Under the pieces are notes generated by a model. It saw only the letters and a list, made by a program, of their open reading frames with translations. It was not told the origin of the DNA and did no database searches. Below, piece by piece: positions 12,061 to 20,780 of a stretch of DNA of 64,000 nt; positions within the stretch are counted from its first letter, which is position 1, and every line of letters begins with the position of its first letter. A program made the translations under genes and the position numbers. The DNA is from Pseudomonas chlororaphis subsp. aurantiaca (lineage in GTDB: Bacteria; Pseudomonadota; Gammaproteobacteria; Pseudomonadales; Pseudomonadaceae): contig NZ_CP059162.1 of the NCBI RefSeq assembly GCF_013466605.1, positions 1,178,001-1,242,000 of the forward strand. The letters are read 5' to 3'.

Positions 12061-13782
12061 TCAGACCTTGGCGCTGACCTCGCTGCGGTTGATCAGGATA
12101 TCCAGCGCCTGGCTCAGGCTTGCGGCCTTTTCGCCGATCAGCAGGTGCCAGACGCCATTGTCGAGCTGGCTCGAGCCCTGGCAGCCGAGGCTCTTCAAGT
12201 GATATTCCGACAGCGCCTTGTTGTCACCCAGTTGCACCCGCAGGCGGGTCATGGCCACGCAGTCCAGTTGCAACACATTGTCGCTACCGCCGAAGGCATC
12301 CAGCCATTTCACGGCTTCCTGGGGCGCGATGCTCACCGTTGGCGGGGCTTCGAAGGCCGCGGCGGCGGGGCCTGGCTGCTCCAGTGGCTTGCCGGCGCCG
12401 GGCATGGCCAGGCGAATTTCATCGGCGATGCTGTCGGCCAGCGGGCCGACCACCACTTGCAGGCTGCCGCCCTTGCCGGGGCGCACCACGGCCATGGCGC
12501 CAAGGGCCTTGAGCTCGCTGTCCGACGCCTTGGTGCGGTCGGCCAGTTCCAGGCGCAGGCGGGTGGTGCAGGCGCCGACGGTCATCAGGTTGTCCGCGCC
12601 GCCCAGGGCCCGGATATAGGCGCCGGCGCGCTGATTGTTGGTCATGGTGGTTTTTTCGGCGCTAGGGGTGTCTTCGCGGCCCGGGGTTTTCAGGTTGAAG
12701 CGTTTGATGCAGAAGTCGAAGACCGTGTAGTAGATCACCGCATAGAGCAGGCCCACGGGGAATATCAGCCAGCCGTTGGTGGACTTGCCCCAGCCCAGCG
12801 CCATGTCGATGGCGCCACCGGAGAAGGTGAAGCCCAGGTGAATATTGAGGAAGTTGGTCAGGCCCATGGCGAGGCCGGTCAGCAGGGCGTGCACCAGGTA
12901 GAGGAAGGGGGCGAGGAACATGAAGGCGAATTCCACCGGCTCGGTCACCCCGGTGAGGGCCGAGGTCAGGGCCATCGACAGCAGGATCCCGCCCATCACC
13001 TTGCGCCGCTCCGGCAAGGCGTTGCGATACATCGCCAGGCAGGCGGCGGGCAGGCCGAAGATCATCATCGGGAACATGCCGGTCATGAACTGGCCGCCCT
13101 TGGGATCGCCGGCGAAGTAGCGCGAGATATCCCCGGTGACCAGGGCGCCGGTGGTCGGATCGGTGAAGTTGCCGAAGACGAACCAGGCCATGTTGTTGAG
13201 GATGTGGTGCAGGCCGGTGACGATCAGCAAGCGGTTGAACACACCGAACACGAAGGCGCCGAAGCTGCCGCTGTCCAGCAGCAGGGCGCCGAAGCTGTTG
13301 ATGCCGTGCTGGATCGGCGGCCAGATCAGGCCGAACACCACCCCCAGGCCGACGGCGCTGAAACCGGTGACGATCGGCACGAAGCGCCGCCCGCCAAAGA
13401 ACGCCAGGTATTCCGGCAGCTTGATGTCCTTGAAGCGGTTGTACAGGGCGCCGCCCAGCAGGCCGCTGATGATCCCGGCGAGCATGCCCATGTTGATGCT
13501 GGTGTCGAGCACCTTGAGGGTCGCCACCATCACCAGGTAACCGATGGCGCCGGCCAGGCCGGCGGTGCCGTTGTTGTCCTTGGCGAAGCCCACGGCGATA
13601 CCGATGGCGAAGATCAGCGCCAGGTTGGCGAAGATGGTCTGGCCGGCATCGTGGATGATCGCGATGTTCAGCAGGTCGGTGTCGCCCAGGCGCAGCAGCA
13701 GGCCGGCGATCGGCAGGATCGCGATCGGCAGCATCAGGGCCCGGCCCAGGCGCTGCAGGCCTTCGATGAATAATTGGTACAT
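12061..13782 (-). CDS. nagE: N-acetylglucosamine PTS permease, EIIC-EIIB-EIIB' (NagE)
   Basis: Transports and phosphorylates GlcNAc to GlcNAc-6-P. Residues 1 to about 370 are a polytopic EIIC domain (GLHHILNNMAWFVFG, TGVTEPVEFAFMFLAPFLY). The first EIIB domain, from about residue 385, has the phosphorylation cysteine in VGACTTRLRL (about Cys404). A second EIIB-like domain (about 490-570) reads LDCVAMTRLRVQL, where alanine occupies the canonical cysteine position, so it may not be phosphorylated. No EIIA is attached; EIIA lies on NagF. The ATG at 13782 is chosen (MYQLFIEGLQRLGRA), 26 bases after nagF. It is the last gene of the operon. Confidence 0.93.
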   Translation of the reverse strand: MYQLFIEGLQRLGRALMLPIAILPIAGLLLRLGDTDLLNIAIIHDAGQTIFANLALIFAIGIAVGFAKDNNGTAGLAGAIGYLVMVATLKVLDTSINMGMLAGIISGLLGGALYNRFKDIKLPEYLAFFGGRRFVPIVTGFSAVGLGVVFGLIWPPIQHGINSFGALLLDSGSFGAFVFGVFNRLLIVTGLHHILNNMAWFVFGNFTDPTTGALVTGDISRYFAGDPKGGQFMTGMFPMMIFGLPAACLAMYRNALPERRKVMGGILLSMALTSALTGVTEPVEFAFMFLAPFLYLVHALLTGLAMGLTNFLNIHLGFTFSGGAIDMALGWGKSTNGWLIFPVGLLYAVIYYTVFDFCIKRFNLKTPGREDTPSAEKTTMTNNQRAGAYIRALGGADNLMTVGACTTRLRLELADRTKASDSELKALGAMAVVRPGKGGSLQVVVGPLADSIADEIRLAMPGAGKPLEQPGPAAAAFEAPPTVSIAPQEAVKWLDAFGGSDNVLQLDCVAMTRLRVQLGDNKALSEYHLKSLGCQGSSQLDNGVWHLLIGEKAASLSQALDILINRSEVSAKV

Positions 13783-13808
13783 GGCGTGTCTCCCGGTGTT
13801 CTTGTTGT

Positions 13809-16331
13809 TCAGCTCAGGGGCCAGTGTTGGTGGCAGGCATGGCGCACCGCCGAGGCACTGCTCAGGTTCAGCAGGTCGTGGCTGAGACACCGGCATTCGG
13901 CGGCGTCCAGTTGGCGGACCCGTTCCTTGATCTCGCCCACTTGCGGCGGGCTCACCGACAGCTCGCTGACCCCCAGGCCGACCAGCACCGGCGTCGCCAG
14001 CGGATCGGAGGCCAGCGCGCCGCACACGCCGACCCAGCGCCCATGCCTGGCCGCGCCAGCGCAGGTCTGGGCGATCAGCCGTAGCAACGCCGGGTGCAGG
14101 GCATCGACCCGCGCGGCCAGGCCGGCATGGTCACGGTCCATGGCCAGGGTGTATTGCGACAGGTCGTTGGTGCCGATGGAGAGGAAGTCGGCGTATTCGG
14201 CCAGTTGCTCGGCGAGCAGGGCGGCGGCCGGGACTTCGATCATCACCCCCAGCTCCGGGCGCTGGCCGATCCCCAACTCGGCGCACAGGCAGTCGATGCG
14301 CTCGCGGATATGCAGCAGTTCGTCGAGCTCGCTGACCATCGGCAGCAGGATGCGGCAGCGTCGCAGCGGGCTGACCTGCAGCAGGGCCCGCAGTTGCTGG
14401 TCCAGCAGTTCCGGGCGGGCCTGGGCCAGGCGAATGCCACGCAGGCCGAGCACCGGGTTGGTTTCCACCGGCAACGGCAGGTAGTCCAGTTGCTTGTCGC
14501 CGCCCACGTCTATGGTGCGGATGATCACCGACTTGTCGCCCATGGCATCGAGCACGGCCTGATAGGCCTGGCGCTGCTCCTGCTCATCGGGGGCGGTATG
14601 CCGGTCGACGAACAGAAACTCGGTACGCAGCAGGCCGACGCCGTCGGCACCGTTGGCATGGGCGTTCTCGGCTTCCTGGCTGGAGGCGACATTGGCGGCG
14701 ACTTCGATCGCCTGGCCATCGAGGGTCATGGCCGGCAACTGGGCCTGTTGCTGTTGTTGCTCGCGCCGTTGCTGGCGCAGTAGATGGCTCTGCCGGACCT
14801 GTTCGATACGGGCGCTGTCCGGCGTCAGTTCCAGGCGACCCTGATCGGCGTTCAGCACCACCTGTTGGCCTTGAGGCACATCGAGAAGCTCCGAGCCCAG
14901 GGCCACCAGGCAGGGCAGACCCTTGCCCCGGGCCAGGATCGCCACGTGGGAGGTAGCGCCGCCAGCGGCCATGCACAGGCCAACGGCGCCTTGCTCGCTC
15001 AGTTGCAGCAGATCGGATGGGGTCAATTCGTGGGCCGCGACTATGGCGCCAGCCGGCAGCTGGTAATGCCAGGCCTCGCCGAGCAGGGCGCGCAGGACCC
15101 GTTGTTGCAGGTCGCGCAGGTCGTTGGCGCGTTCGGCGAGCAGGGCATTGCCCAGTTGCAGCAGGATCTCGCACTGTTCACCGATGGCATCGCTCCAGGC
15201 GTGGGTGGCGGCACGTCCCTGGGCGATGCTCTGGCGGGCGGCGTCCAGCAGCGCCGGGTCTTCGAGCAGGGCCAGGTGGGCGGCGAAGATCGCTTCTTCC
15301 TGGTTGTCCTTGCGCTGCCGGGCGTGGTCCAGGGTGCCGCGAATGTCACTGCGAACCTTTTCCAGGGCCTGGCCCAGCGCCTGCAGTTGTTCCTGGGGCG
15401 GGTGACCGCCGTTGTCTTCGGGCAGGGTCATGGCGGTCAGGTGAAACAGCGGCCCGCAGACCAGCCCGGGGGCGGCGCAGACACCCTGGATCACCCCGGC
15501 TTCGGCGGGGCGCTGGGGCGCGACGGCCTTCACCGCCGGCGCCGCGGCGTGGGCGTCTTCGGCCAGCGGTGTGGCGAGGGCGTCCAGCAGCGCCAGCAGG
15601 GCGGCCTTGCAATCCTTGCCCTGGCAGCTGACCCGCACCTCATCCTGCTCGCCGACTCCCAGCCCCATCAGGCTGACCAGGCTGTCACAGGACGCCGACT
15701 TGCCGTTGAAGTGCAGTTGCGCCTTGCTGCTGAAACCCTGGGCGGTCTGGCGGATCAGCGCGGCCGGCCGGGCATGCAGGCCGCCGCGATGATTGACCCG
15801 GGTGTGGCCTTCGACCTCGTCGGTCGAGGTGTCGCCAGCTTCCGCCTGGACCGCATTGGCCGCCCGCGGAACGATGTGCAGCAACGGTTCGCCGACTTTC
15901 ACCGATTTCAGGGTGATGGGCAGGGTCTGGAAGTGTTCGCCGTTGGTCAGGATCATCAGGCTGATCAGGCTTTTGCTGTTCCGCGCGACCTGGTCGAGGT
16001 CGAAGCGCAGCAGGGCCTGGCCGCTGCTGACCCGGGCGCCTTCCTGCACCAGCATGGAGAAACCCTCGCCTTGTAGCTGGACGGTGTCCAGGCCCAGGTG
16101 CAGCAGCAGCTCCGCGCCATTGTCGGCACGCAGGGTCACCGCGTGGCCGGTGCGGGCGGCATGCACCACCACGCCGGCGCACGGGGCGTGCAGGGTGTTG
16201 TTCAGCGGGTCGATGGCGATCCCGTCGCCCATGGCGCCGCTGGAAAACACCAGGTCGGGGACCCTGGCGAGGGTGAGCACCGGGCCGCTCAAGGGAGCGC
16301 CGAGCGTCAGGTCTTTATTGTTGTTGTGCAT
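13809..16331 (-). CDS. nagF: PTS multiphosphoryl transfer protein EIIA-HPr-EI (NagF)
   Basis: One 840-residue chain carries all soluble PTS components for GlcNAc. The glucose-type EIIA has its active histidine in ELLLHLGLDTV (His78). HPr has GLHARPAALI (His186), and Enzyme I has GGATSHVAILARGKG (His462). The PEP-binding barrel contains LLRTEFLFVDR and FLSIGTNDLSQYTLAMDRD. It passes phosphate from PEP to NagE, encoded 26 bases downstream. The EIIA-HPr-EI fusion is typical of the Pseudomonas nag system. The gene lies 30 bases downstream of the deaminase gene, in one operon. Confidence 0.95.
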   Translation of the reverse strand: MHNNNKDLTLGAPLSGPVLTLARVPDLVFSSGAMGDGIAIDPLNNTLHAPCAGVVVHAARTGHAVTLRADNGAELLLHLGLDTVQLQGEGFSMLVQEGARVSSGQALLRFDLDQVARNSKSLISLMILTNGEHFQTLPITLKSVKVGEPLLHIVPRAANAVQAEAGDTSTDEVEGHTRVNHRGGLHARPAALIRQTAQGFSSKAQLHFNGKSASCDSLVSLMGLGVGEQDEVRVSCQGKDCKAALLALLDALATPLAEDAHAAAPAVKAVAPQRPAEAGVIQGVCAAPGLVCGPLFHLTAMTLPEDNGGHPPQEQLQALGQALEKVRSDIRGTLDHARQRKDNQEEAIFAAHLALLEDPALLDAARQSIAQGRAATHAWSDAIGEQCEILLQLGNALLAERANDLRDLQQRVLRALLGEAWHYQLPAGAIVAAHELTPSDLLQLSEQGAVGLCMAAGGATSHVAILARGKGLPCLVALGSELLDVPQGQQVVLNADQGRLELTPDSARIEQVRQSHLLRQQRREQQQQQAQLPAMTLDGQAIEVAANVASSQEAENAHANGADGVGLLRTEFLFVDRHTAPDEQEQRQAYQAVLDAMGDKSVIIRTIDVGGDKQLDYLPLPVETNPVLGLRGIRLAQARPELLDQQLRALLQVSPLRRCRILLPMVSELDELLHIRERIDCLCAELGIGQRPELGVMIEVPAAALLAEQLAEYADFLSIGTNDLSQYTLAMDRDHAGLAARVDALHPALLRLIAQTCAGAARHGRWVGVCGALASDPLATPVLVGLGVSELSVSPPQVGEIKERVRQLDAAECRCLSHDLLNLSSASAVRHACHQHWPLS

Positions 16332-16361
16332 GGCGCAGTACTCATCCGTTGAAGGAAAGGC

Positions 16362-17384
16362 TCAGTGGGTACGGGTCACTTTGCTCAGGTGCCGTGGCTG
16401 GTCCGGGTCCATGCCGCGGGCCTCGGCAAGGCTCGCGGCCATGCCGTAGAAACTCTGGATCGCCAGGATCGGATCGAGCGCCGGGTGTTCGGCCCGGCTC
16501 AGGGTCAGGTCGCGCTCGGCGATGTCGTCCGGCGCCGCCAGCAGCACCCGGGCGCCACGCTGGCGCATGTCGGCGGCGAGGCTGATCAGGCCGGCCTGTT
16601 CCGCTCCCCGTGGGGCGAACACCAGCAGCGGGTAGTTGTTGCCGATCAGCGCCATCGGGCCGTGGCGAACTTCCGCGCTGCTGAAGGCTTCGGCCTGGAT
16701 CGCCGAGGTTTCCTTGAGTTTCAGCGCCGCTTCCTGGGCGATGGCGAAGCCGGCGCCGCGGCCGATCACCATCAGCCGCTGGCTATCGCGCAGGGCCTCG
16801 ACGGCCGGGCTCCAGTCCTGGGTCGCGGCCTCGCGCAGTCCCTGGGGCAGGGCGAGGCCGGCTTCCAGCAATTGCGCGTCCTGTTTCCAATGGGCGATCA
16901 GGCGGGCGCTGGCGCTGAGAGTGGCGATAAAGCTCTTGGTCGCCGCCACGCTGCGTTCGGCGCCGGCGTGCAGCGGCAGGCAGAACTCGCTGGCGGCTTC
17001 CAGCGGGGTGTCCTGGGCATTAACCATAGCCACGCTCAAGGCCCCGCGCTTGCGCAGCAGCCGCATGCTGTTGACCAGATCGGGGCTCTGCCCGGACTGG
17101 GAAAAGGCGAATGCCGCCTGGCCGCTGACCCGCAGTGGCGCCTGTTGCATGGTCACCACCGACATCGGCAAGGACGCGACCGGGAAGCCCAGCTGCTGCA
17201 TGGTCAGGTAGGCGAAGTAGCTGGCGGCATGGTCGGAGCTGCCACGGGCGACGGTCATCACCACCTGTGGTGGCTGGCGGTTCAGGCGCCCGGCCACTTC
17301 GATCAATTGCGGGTCCAGGTGCTGCAACTGGCCTTCGACGGCCGCGGCAGAGGACAGCGCCTCTTCAAGCATTTTTGAAGTCAA
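16362..17384 (-). CDS. nagB: Glucosamine-6-phosphate deaminase, SIS type (NagB-II)
   Basis: Tandem SIS-domain protein of 340 residues resembling the isomerase half of GlmS without its glutaminase. Motifs are VARGSSDHAASYFAYL, FSQSGQSPDLV, ERSVAATKSFIATL and a second SIS domain with GRGAGFAIAQEAALKLKE. In nag operons lacking the classical NagB this type converts GlcN-6-P to Fru-6-P and ammonia. It overlaps the end of nagA by 20 bases, supporting coupled translation. Earlier annotations would call it an aminotransferase; the operon context favours deaminase. Confidence 0.88.
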   Translation of the reverse strand: MTSKMLEEALSSAAAVEGQLQHLDPQLIEVAGRLNRQPPQVVMTVARGSSDHAASYFAYLTMQQLGFPVASLPMSVVTMQQAPLRVSGQAAFAFSQSGQSPDLVNSMRLLRKRGALSVAMVNAQDTPLEAASEFCLPLHAGAERSVAATKSFIATLSASARLIAHWKQDAQLLEAGLALPQGLREAATQDWSPAVEALRDSQRLMVIGRGAGFAIAQEAALKLKETSAIQAEAFSSAEVRHGPMALIGNNYPLLVFAPRGAEQAGLISLAADMRQRGARVLLAAPDDIAERDLTLSRAEHPALDPILAIQSFYGMAASLAEARGMDPDQPRHLSKVTRTH

Positions 17385-18471
17385 TGTCTTCTCCTTCGAC
17401 CATGACGGCGGTCAGTGTGAGTGAGCGGTCCAGGCACACGCAGTCGGCCCAGCTGCCGACCTGCAAACGCCCGCGTTCGGCCAGGCCGAGATAATCGGCG
17501 GGAAACTGTGACAAGCGTTGCGAAGCTTCGGCCAGGGGCAGGCCGATCTTCACCAGGTTGCGCAACGCTTGGTCCATGGTCAGGGTGCTGCCGGCCAGGG
17601 TGCCGTCCGGCAGGCGCACGCCGCCCAGGCATTTGGTCACGGTGTGGCTGCCGAGCTTGTATTCGCCGTCCGGCATGCCGGCGGCCGCGGTGGAGTCGGT
17701 CACGCAGTACAGGCAGGGGATCGAACGCAGGGCCACGCGCATGGCGCCGGGGTGCACGTGCAGCAGGTCGGGGATCAGTTCCGCGTACTGGGCGTGGGCC
17801 AGGGCGGCGCCGACTATGCCCGGCTCGCGGTGATGCAGCGGGCTCATGGCGTTGTACAGGTGGGTGAAGCTGGTGGCCCCGGCGTCGAGCGCGGCCACGC
17901 CTTCCTCGTAGCTGCCCAGGGTGTGGCCGATCTGCATGCGGATGCCGCGGGCGCTGAGGGCGCGGATCAGCGCGTCATGGCCGGCGATTTCCGGGGCGAT
18001 GGTGATCACCCGGATCGGCGCCAGGCGCAGGTAAGCCTCGACTTCGGCCATCAGCGCGGTATGGGCGAAATTGGGCTGGGCGCCGAGTTTGCCCGGGTTG
18101 ATGTACGGACCTTCCAGGTGCACGCCGAGTACCCGGGCGCTGCCGCTGGGGCGCTGCTCGCAGTATTCACCGATGGCGCCCAGGACCCGGCTGATCTCCT
18201 CGGTCGGCGCGGTCATGGTGGTGGCCAGCAGCGAGGTGGTGCCGAAGCGTACGTGGGTGCGGGTGATGGTCTCGAACGCCGGGGCGCCTTCCATGATGTC
18301 CTTGCCGCCGCCGCCATGCACATGCAGGTCGATGAAGCCCGGCAGCAGGTAGGGCAGGTCGTTGTCCGCCGGGTCGCAGGGGCTGCCTTCGATACCGGTG
18401 ACCTTGCCGTCCCGGTGATTCAGGTGGCCGCGAATCCAGCCTTGCGGGGTGAGGATGTTGTGTTCGGACAT
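17365..18471 (-). CDS. nagA: N-acetylglucosamine-6-phosphate deacetylase (NagA)
   Basis: Removes acetate from GlcNAc-6-P, the committed catabolic step. The 368-residue amidohydrolase has GFIDLHVHGGGGKDIMEG (metal-binding HxH). The family boxes LGVHLEGPYINP, IGHTLGSYEEG, FTHLYNAMSPLHHREPG and CVTDSTAAAGMPDG follow, the last with the catalytic aspartate. Its start is 57 bases downstream of the nagR stop, and it overlaps nagB at its 3' end, all on the minus strand. Confidence 0.95.
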   Translation of the reverse strand: MSEHNILTPQGWIRGHLNHRDGKVTGIEGSPCDPADNDLPYLLPGFIDLHVHGGGGKDIMEGAPAFETITRTHVRFGTTSLLATTMTAPTEEISRVLGAIGEYCEQRPSGSARVLGVHLEGPYINPGKLGAQPNFAHTALMAEVEAYLRLAPIRVITIAPEIAGHDALIRALSARGIRMQIGHTLGSYEEGVAALDAGATSFTHLYNAMSPLHHREPGIVGAALAHAQYAELIPDLLHVHPGAMRVALRSIPCLYCVTDSTAAAGMPDGEYKLGSHTVTKCLGGVRLPDGTLAGSTLTMDQALRNLVKIGLPLAEASQRLSQFPADYLGLAERGRLQVGSWADCVCLDRSLTLTAVMVEGEDIDFKNA

Positions 18472-18528
18472 GGGCAGCTCTCTGGGACGGGTTCTTGGCG
18501 ACTCGACGGCCTGGCTCAGCGGCCTGGT

Positions 18529-19260
18529 TTAGCGACGCAGCTCGGCGACGAAGTCGTAGTAGTCGTTGCGGCAATAGGTGTCGGTGACTTCGATCGGGGT
18601 GTTGTCTTCGAGATAGCCGACACGGGTCATCAGCAGCATCGCGGTGCCGGGGGCGATGCCCACCAGGGCGGCGAACTCGGCGGAGGCGTTGATCGCCTGG
18701 ATGTGCTGCAGGGCACGGACCACCGGGCGGCCGATGCCATCGAGGTAGGCGTAGAGCGAGTCGCCGATGGCGTCCGGCTGGGCAATGATCGAGGCCGGCA
18801 GGGTACTCATTTCGATCGCCATCACCGTGTCGTCGGCTTTGCGCAGGCGCTTGAGGCGCGCCACCTTGTCGTTCGGCGACAGGCCGAGGCGGATCAGCTC
18901 TTCGTGGGTCGGCATGGTGATTTCCCGCTCCAGCCATTGGGAACCGGGGACGAAGCCCTTGAGGCGGAGCATTTCGCTGAAGCCGGACAGCCGCGACAGC
19001 GGTTGTTCCAGGCGTGGGGTGATGAAGGTGCCGGAGCCCTGGCTGCGGCGGATCAGACCTTGTTCGAACAGCACTTCCAGGGCCTTGCGCGCGGTGACGC
19101 GGGAGATGTTGAGCATCTCGCTCAGGTTGCGTTCCGAGGGCAGGGCCTGTTCGGCTTTCCACTGGCCGGCATGGATCGCGGCTTCAAGGTTGCGCGCCAG
19201 TTGCAGGTACAGCGGGGTCGGCTGGGTATCGTCGGGGCGCAGGGCCAGGATGTGGTTCAT
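18529..19260 (-). CDS. nagR: GntR/HutC-family transcriptional regulator of the nag operon (NagR)
   Basis: A 243-residue regulator with an N-terminal winged helix (PLYLQLARNLEAAIHAGQW, LPSERNLSEMLNISRVTARKAL, GSGTFITP) and a C-terminal UTRA effector domain (APGTAMLLMTRVGYLEDNTPIE). It is the first gene of the nag operon and is preceded by a sigma-70-like promoter with an embedded tandem TGGTATT operator, so autoregulation is expected. The effector is presumably a GlcNAc phosphate, by analogy with NagR/NagQ homologues. The ATG at 19258-19260 is used; in-frame extension further upstream would run through the operator. Confidence 0.9.
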   Translation of the reverse strand: MNHILALRPDDTQPTPLYLQLARNLEAAIHAGQWKAEQALPSERNLSEMLNISRVTARKALEVLFEQGLIRRSQGSGTFITPRLEQPLSRLSGFSEMLRLKGFVPGSQWLEREITMPTHEELIRLGLSPNDKVARLKRLRKADDTVMAIEMSTLPASIIAQPDAIGDSLYAYLDGIGRPVVRALQHIQAINASAEFAALVGIAPGTAMLLMTRVGYLEDNTPIEVTDTYCRNDYYDFVAELRR

Positions 19261-19312
19261 CTGTCGAGGTTCCGATGCGTTATTGGTTTGTTGTCGCCCG
19301 GTAATGTGGCAA

Positions 19313-19341
19313 AAACTAATACCACTTAAATACCATGTCAA
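19313..19341 (-). promoter_or_regulatory. nag operon promoter with tandem TGGTATT operator in its spacer
   Basis: On the minus strand TTGACA (19336-19341) is followed by a 17-base spacer and TAGTTT (19313-19318). The spacer is almost entirely TGGTATT-TAAG-TGGTATT (19318-19335), an exact tandem repeat with four intervening bases. This matches the NagQ-box architecture I recall for GntR-type GlcNAc regulators. A repressor bound here would sit between the -35 and -10. It lies 53-81 bases upstream of the nagR start. Confidence 0.7.
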
Positions 19342-19411
19342 CGCCGGTACTATGGCGATGAGGCACGAAAACGGGCGTTTTATGGGGCTTGGCGGGGTTG
19401 GTTTGGGAAAG

Positions 19412-19483
19412 TGGTATTAGGGCGGTCTGGCCGTGAGCGCGAAAATCGCAGGGGCGGCGGTTTTTCGAGCGGGAATTGGTATT
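19412..19483 (+). promoter_or_regulatory. Two further isolated TGGTATT half-sites
   Basis: TGGTATT recurs on the plus strand at 19412-19418 and 19477-19483, in the gap between nagR and the L,D-transpeptidase gene. Neither has a clear second half at four-base spacing. They could be auxiliary contacts for the regulator or chance. Confidence 0.3.
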
Positions 19484-19555
19484 CACCTTTCGAAGCCGGC
19501 GCGACCTGCGATTTTTTTTGTAACTGAGGTGTTTTAGCGGCGTTTCAGCGAGGAG

Positions 19556-20059
19556 TCAGGGGCGGATTTCGATCATCGTGCCGTCCGGGACCAGGCCCCA
19601 GACTTCGCGCATGTCGACGTTGCGCATGGCGATGCAGCCGTCGGTCCAGTCCAGGGTGTGGAAGTACTGCTCGGGGTAGTCTTCGCTGTCCGGGGTGCCG
19701 TGGATCATGATCATGCCGCCGGGCTCCACGCCCTCGCGGCGCGAACGCGCGGAATCGCTGATGTTCGGGTAGGAAATATGCATGGCCAGGTTGAAGCGGT
19801 CGCTGGTCTTGCGCCAGTCCAGCCAGTAGAAGCCTTCCGGGGTGCGCTTGTCGCCTTCCATGAGTTTCGGGCCCTTGGGCTGTTTGCCCAGGGAAATGCG
19901 GTAGGTCTTGATGGGTTTGCCGTCGTTGATCAGTTGCAACTGATGGGCCGACTTGAGGACCAGGACTTTTTCGATGACCTTGCCGTCCAGGGTATCCGTC
20001 GCGGAGGCGTGGGAGACAGCGATAACCGAGCAGCAGAAAAGAGCGAGCAACCAGCGCAT
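19556..20059 (-). CDS. L,D-transpeptidase (YkuD family), exported
   Basis: Periplasmic cysteine transpeptidase that forms 3-3 peptidoglycan links or attaches proteins. The 167-residue product has a signal peptide (MRWLLALFCCSVIAVSHASA). The YkuD domain follows, with MIMIHGTPDSEDYP and the nucleophile box DWTDGCIAMRNVDM (Cys in TDGC). It stands alone between the nag operon and a Nudix gene. Substrate specificity cannot be read from sequence. Confidence 0.88.
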   Translation of the reverse strand: MRWLLALFCCSVIAVSHASATDTLDGKVIEKVLVLKSAHQLQLINDGKPIKTYRISLGKQPKGPKLMEGDKRTPEGFYWLDWRKTSDRFNLAMHISYPNISDSARSRREGVEPGGMIMIHGTPDSEDYPEQYFHTLDWTDGCIAMRNVDMREVWGLVPDGTMIEIRP

Positions 20060-20107
20060 TGAAACGATATCCCTAAGAGTACACAGGTGCCGCGTACGTT
20101 TTGTTGT

Positions 20108-20659
20108 TTAAGTGAGGGCCGGCTGAGCCAGGGGCGGAATGGACTCGGAGCGCACGGGGTATTGCTCGTTCCGCCGGTCAGCGAAGAAACATTCTAAGGT
20201 ACGCCCGACCGTGCGAAAAGCCAGCTCGGACCAGGGGATGTCGGCTTCTTCGAAAAGCCGGACTTCCAGGCTCTCTTCGCCGGCGGCGAAATCCAGGTCC
20301 GCCAGCTCGGCGCGGAAGAAGACATGCACCTGGCTGATGTGCGGGACGTCGATCAGGGTATAGATGCTCAGGTTGCGCACCCGGGCGCAGGCTTCCTCGA
20401 ACGTCTCGCGAATCGCCGCCTGTTCGACGGTCTCGCCGTTCTCCATGAAACCGGCCGGCAGCGTCCAGTAACCACGACGCGGCTCGATCGCACGCCGGCA
20501 TAGCAGCACCTGGGTGCCCCAGGTCGGCAGGCAGCCGGCGACTATGTTCGGGTTCTGGTAATGGATGGTCTGGCAGTTGTCGCAGACAAAACGCAGGCGC
20601 GAATCGCCTTCGGGAATGCGCTGGGTGACCGGGTGACCGCACTGGCTGCAGAATTTCAT
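20108..20659 (-). CDS. Nudix hydrolase with N-terminal zinc ribbon
   Basis: A 183-residue protein. CSQCG and CDNC near the N-terminus form a four-cysteine zinc ribbon as in NADH pyrophosphatase-like proteins. The Nudix box is GFMENGETVEQAAIRETFEE with the REXXEE core. It probably hydrolyses a nucleoside diphosphate derivative; the substrate is unknown. The SQPWPFP signature of true NudC is not seen. Its promoter region is separated from the divergent CoA-type Nudix gene by a MITE-like insertion. Confidence 0.85.
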   Translation of the reverse strand: MKFCSQCGHPVTQRIPEGDSRLRFVCDNCQTIHYQNPNIVAGCLPTWGTQVLLCRRAIEPRRGYWTLPAGFMENGETVEQAAIRETFEEACARVRNLSIYTLIDVPHISQVHVFFRAELADLDFAAGEESLEVRLFEEADIPWSELAFRTVGRTLECFFADRRNEQYPVRSESIPPLAQPALT

Positions 20660-20780
20660 GCTGGGTATCCGAAAAGGCTGCTCCTATCTTGGCGTGCACG
20701 GGGCTTTGTCGGCAAGTTGTCGTTACGCGACATGGCGTGGATCGGGGGTTGGGCGGTCGGTTTGTTTGGTGCATGATGCA

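Noticed and set aside
12034..13773. A 579-codon plus-strand frame opposite nagE
   Set aside because: No domain recognised, histidine/glutamine-rich shadow composition; nagE is well supported.
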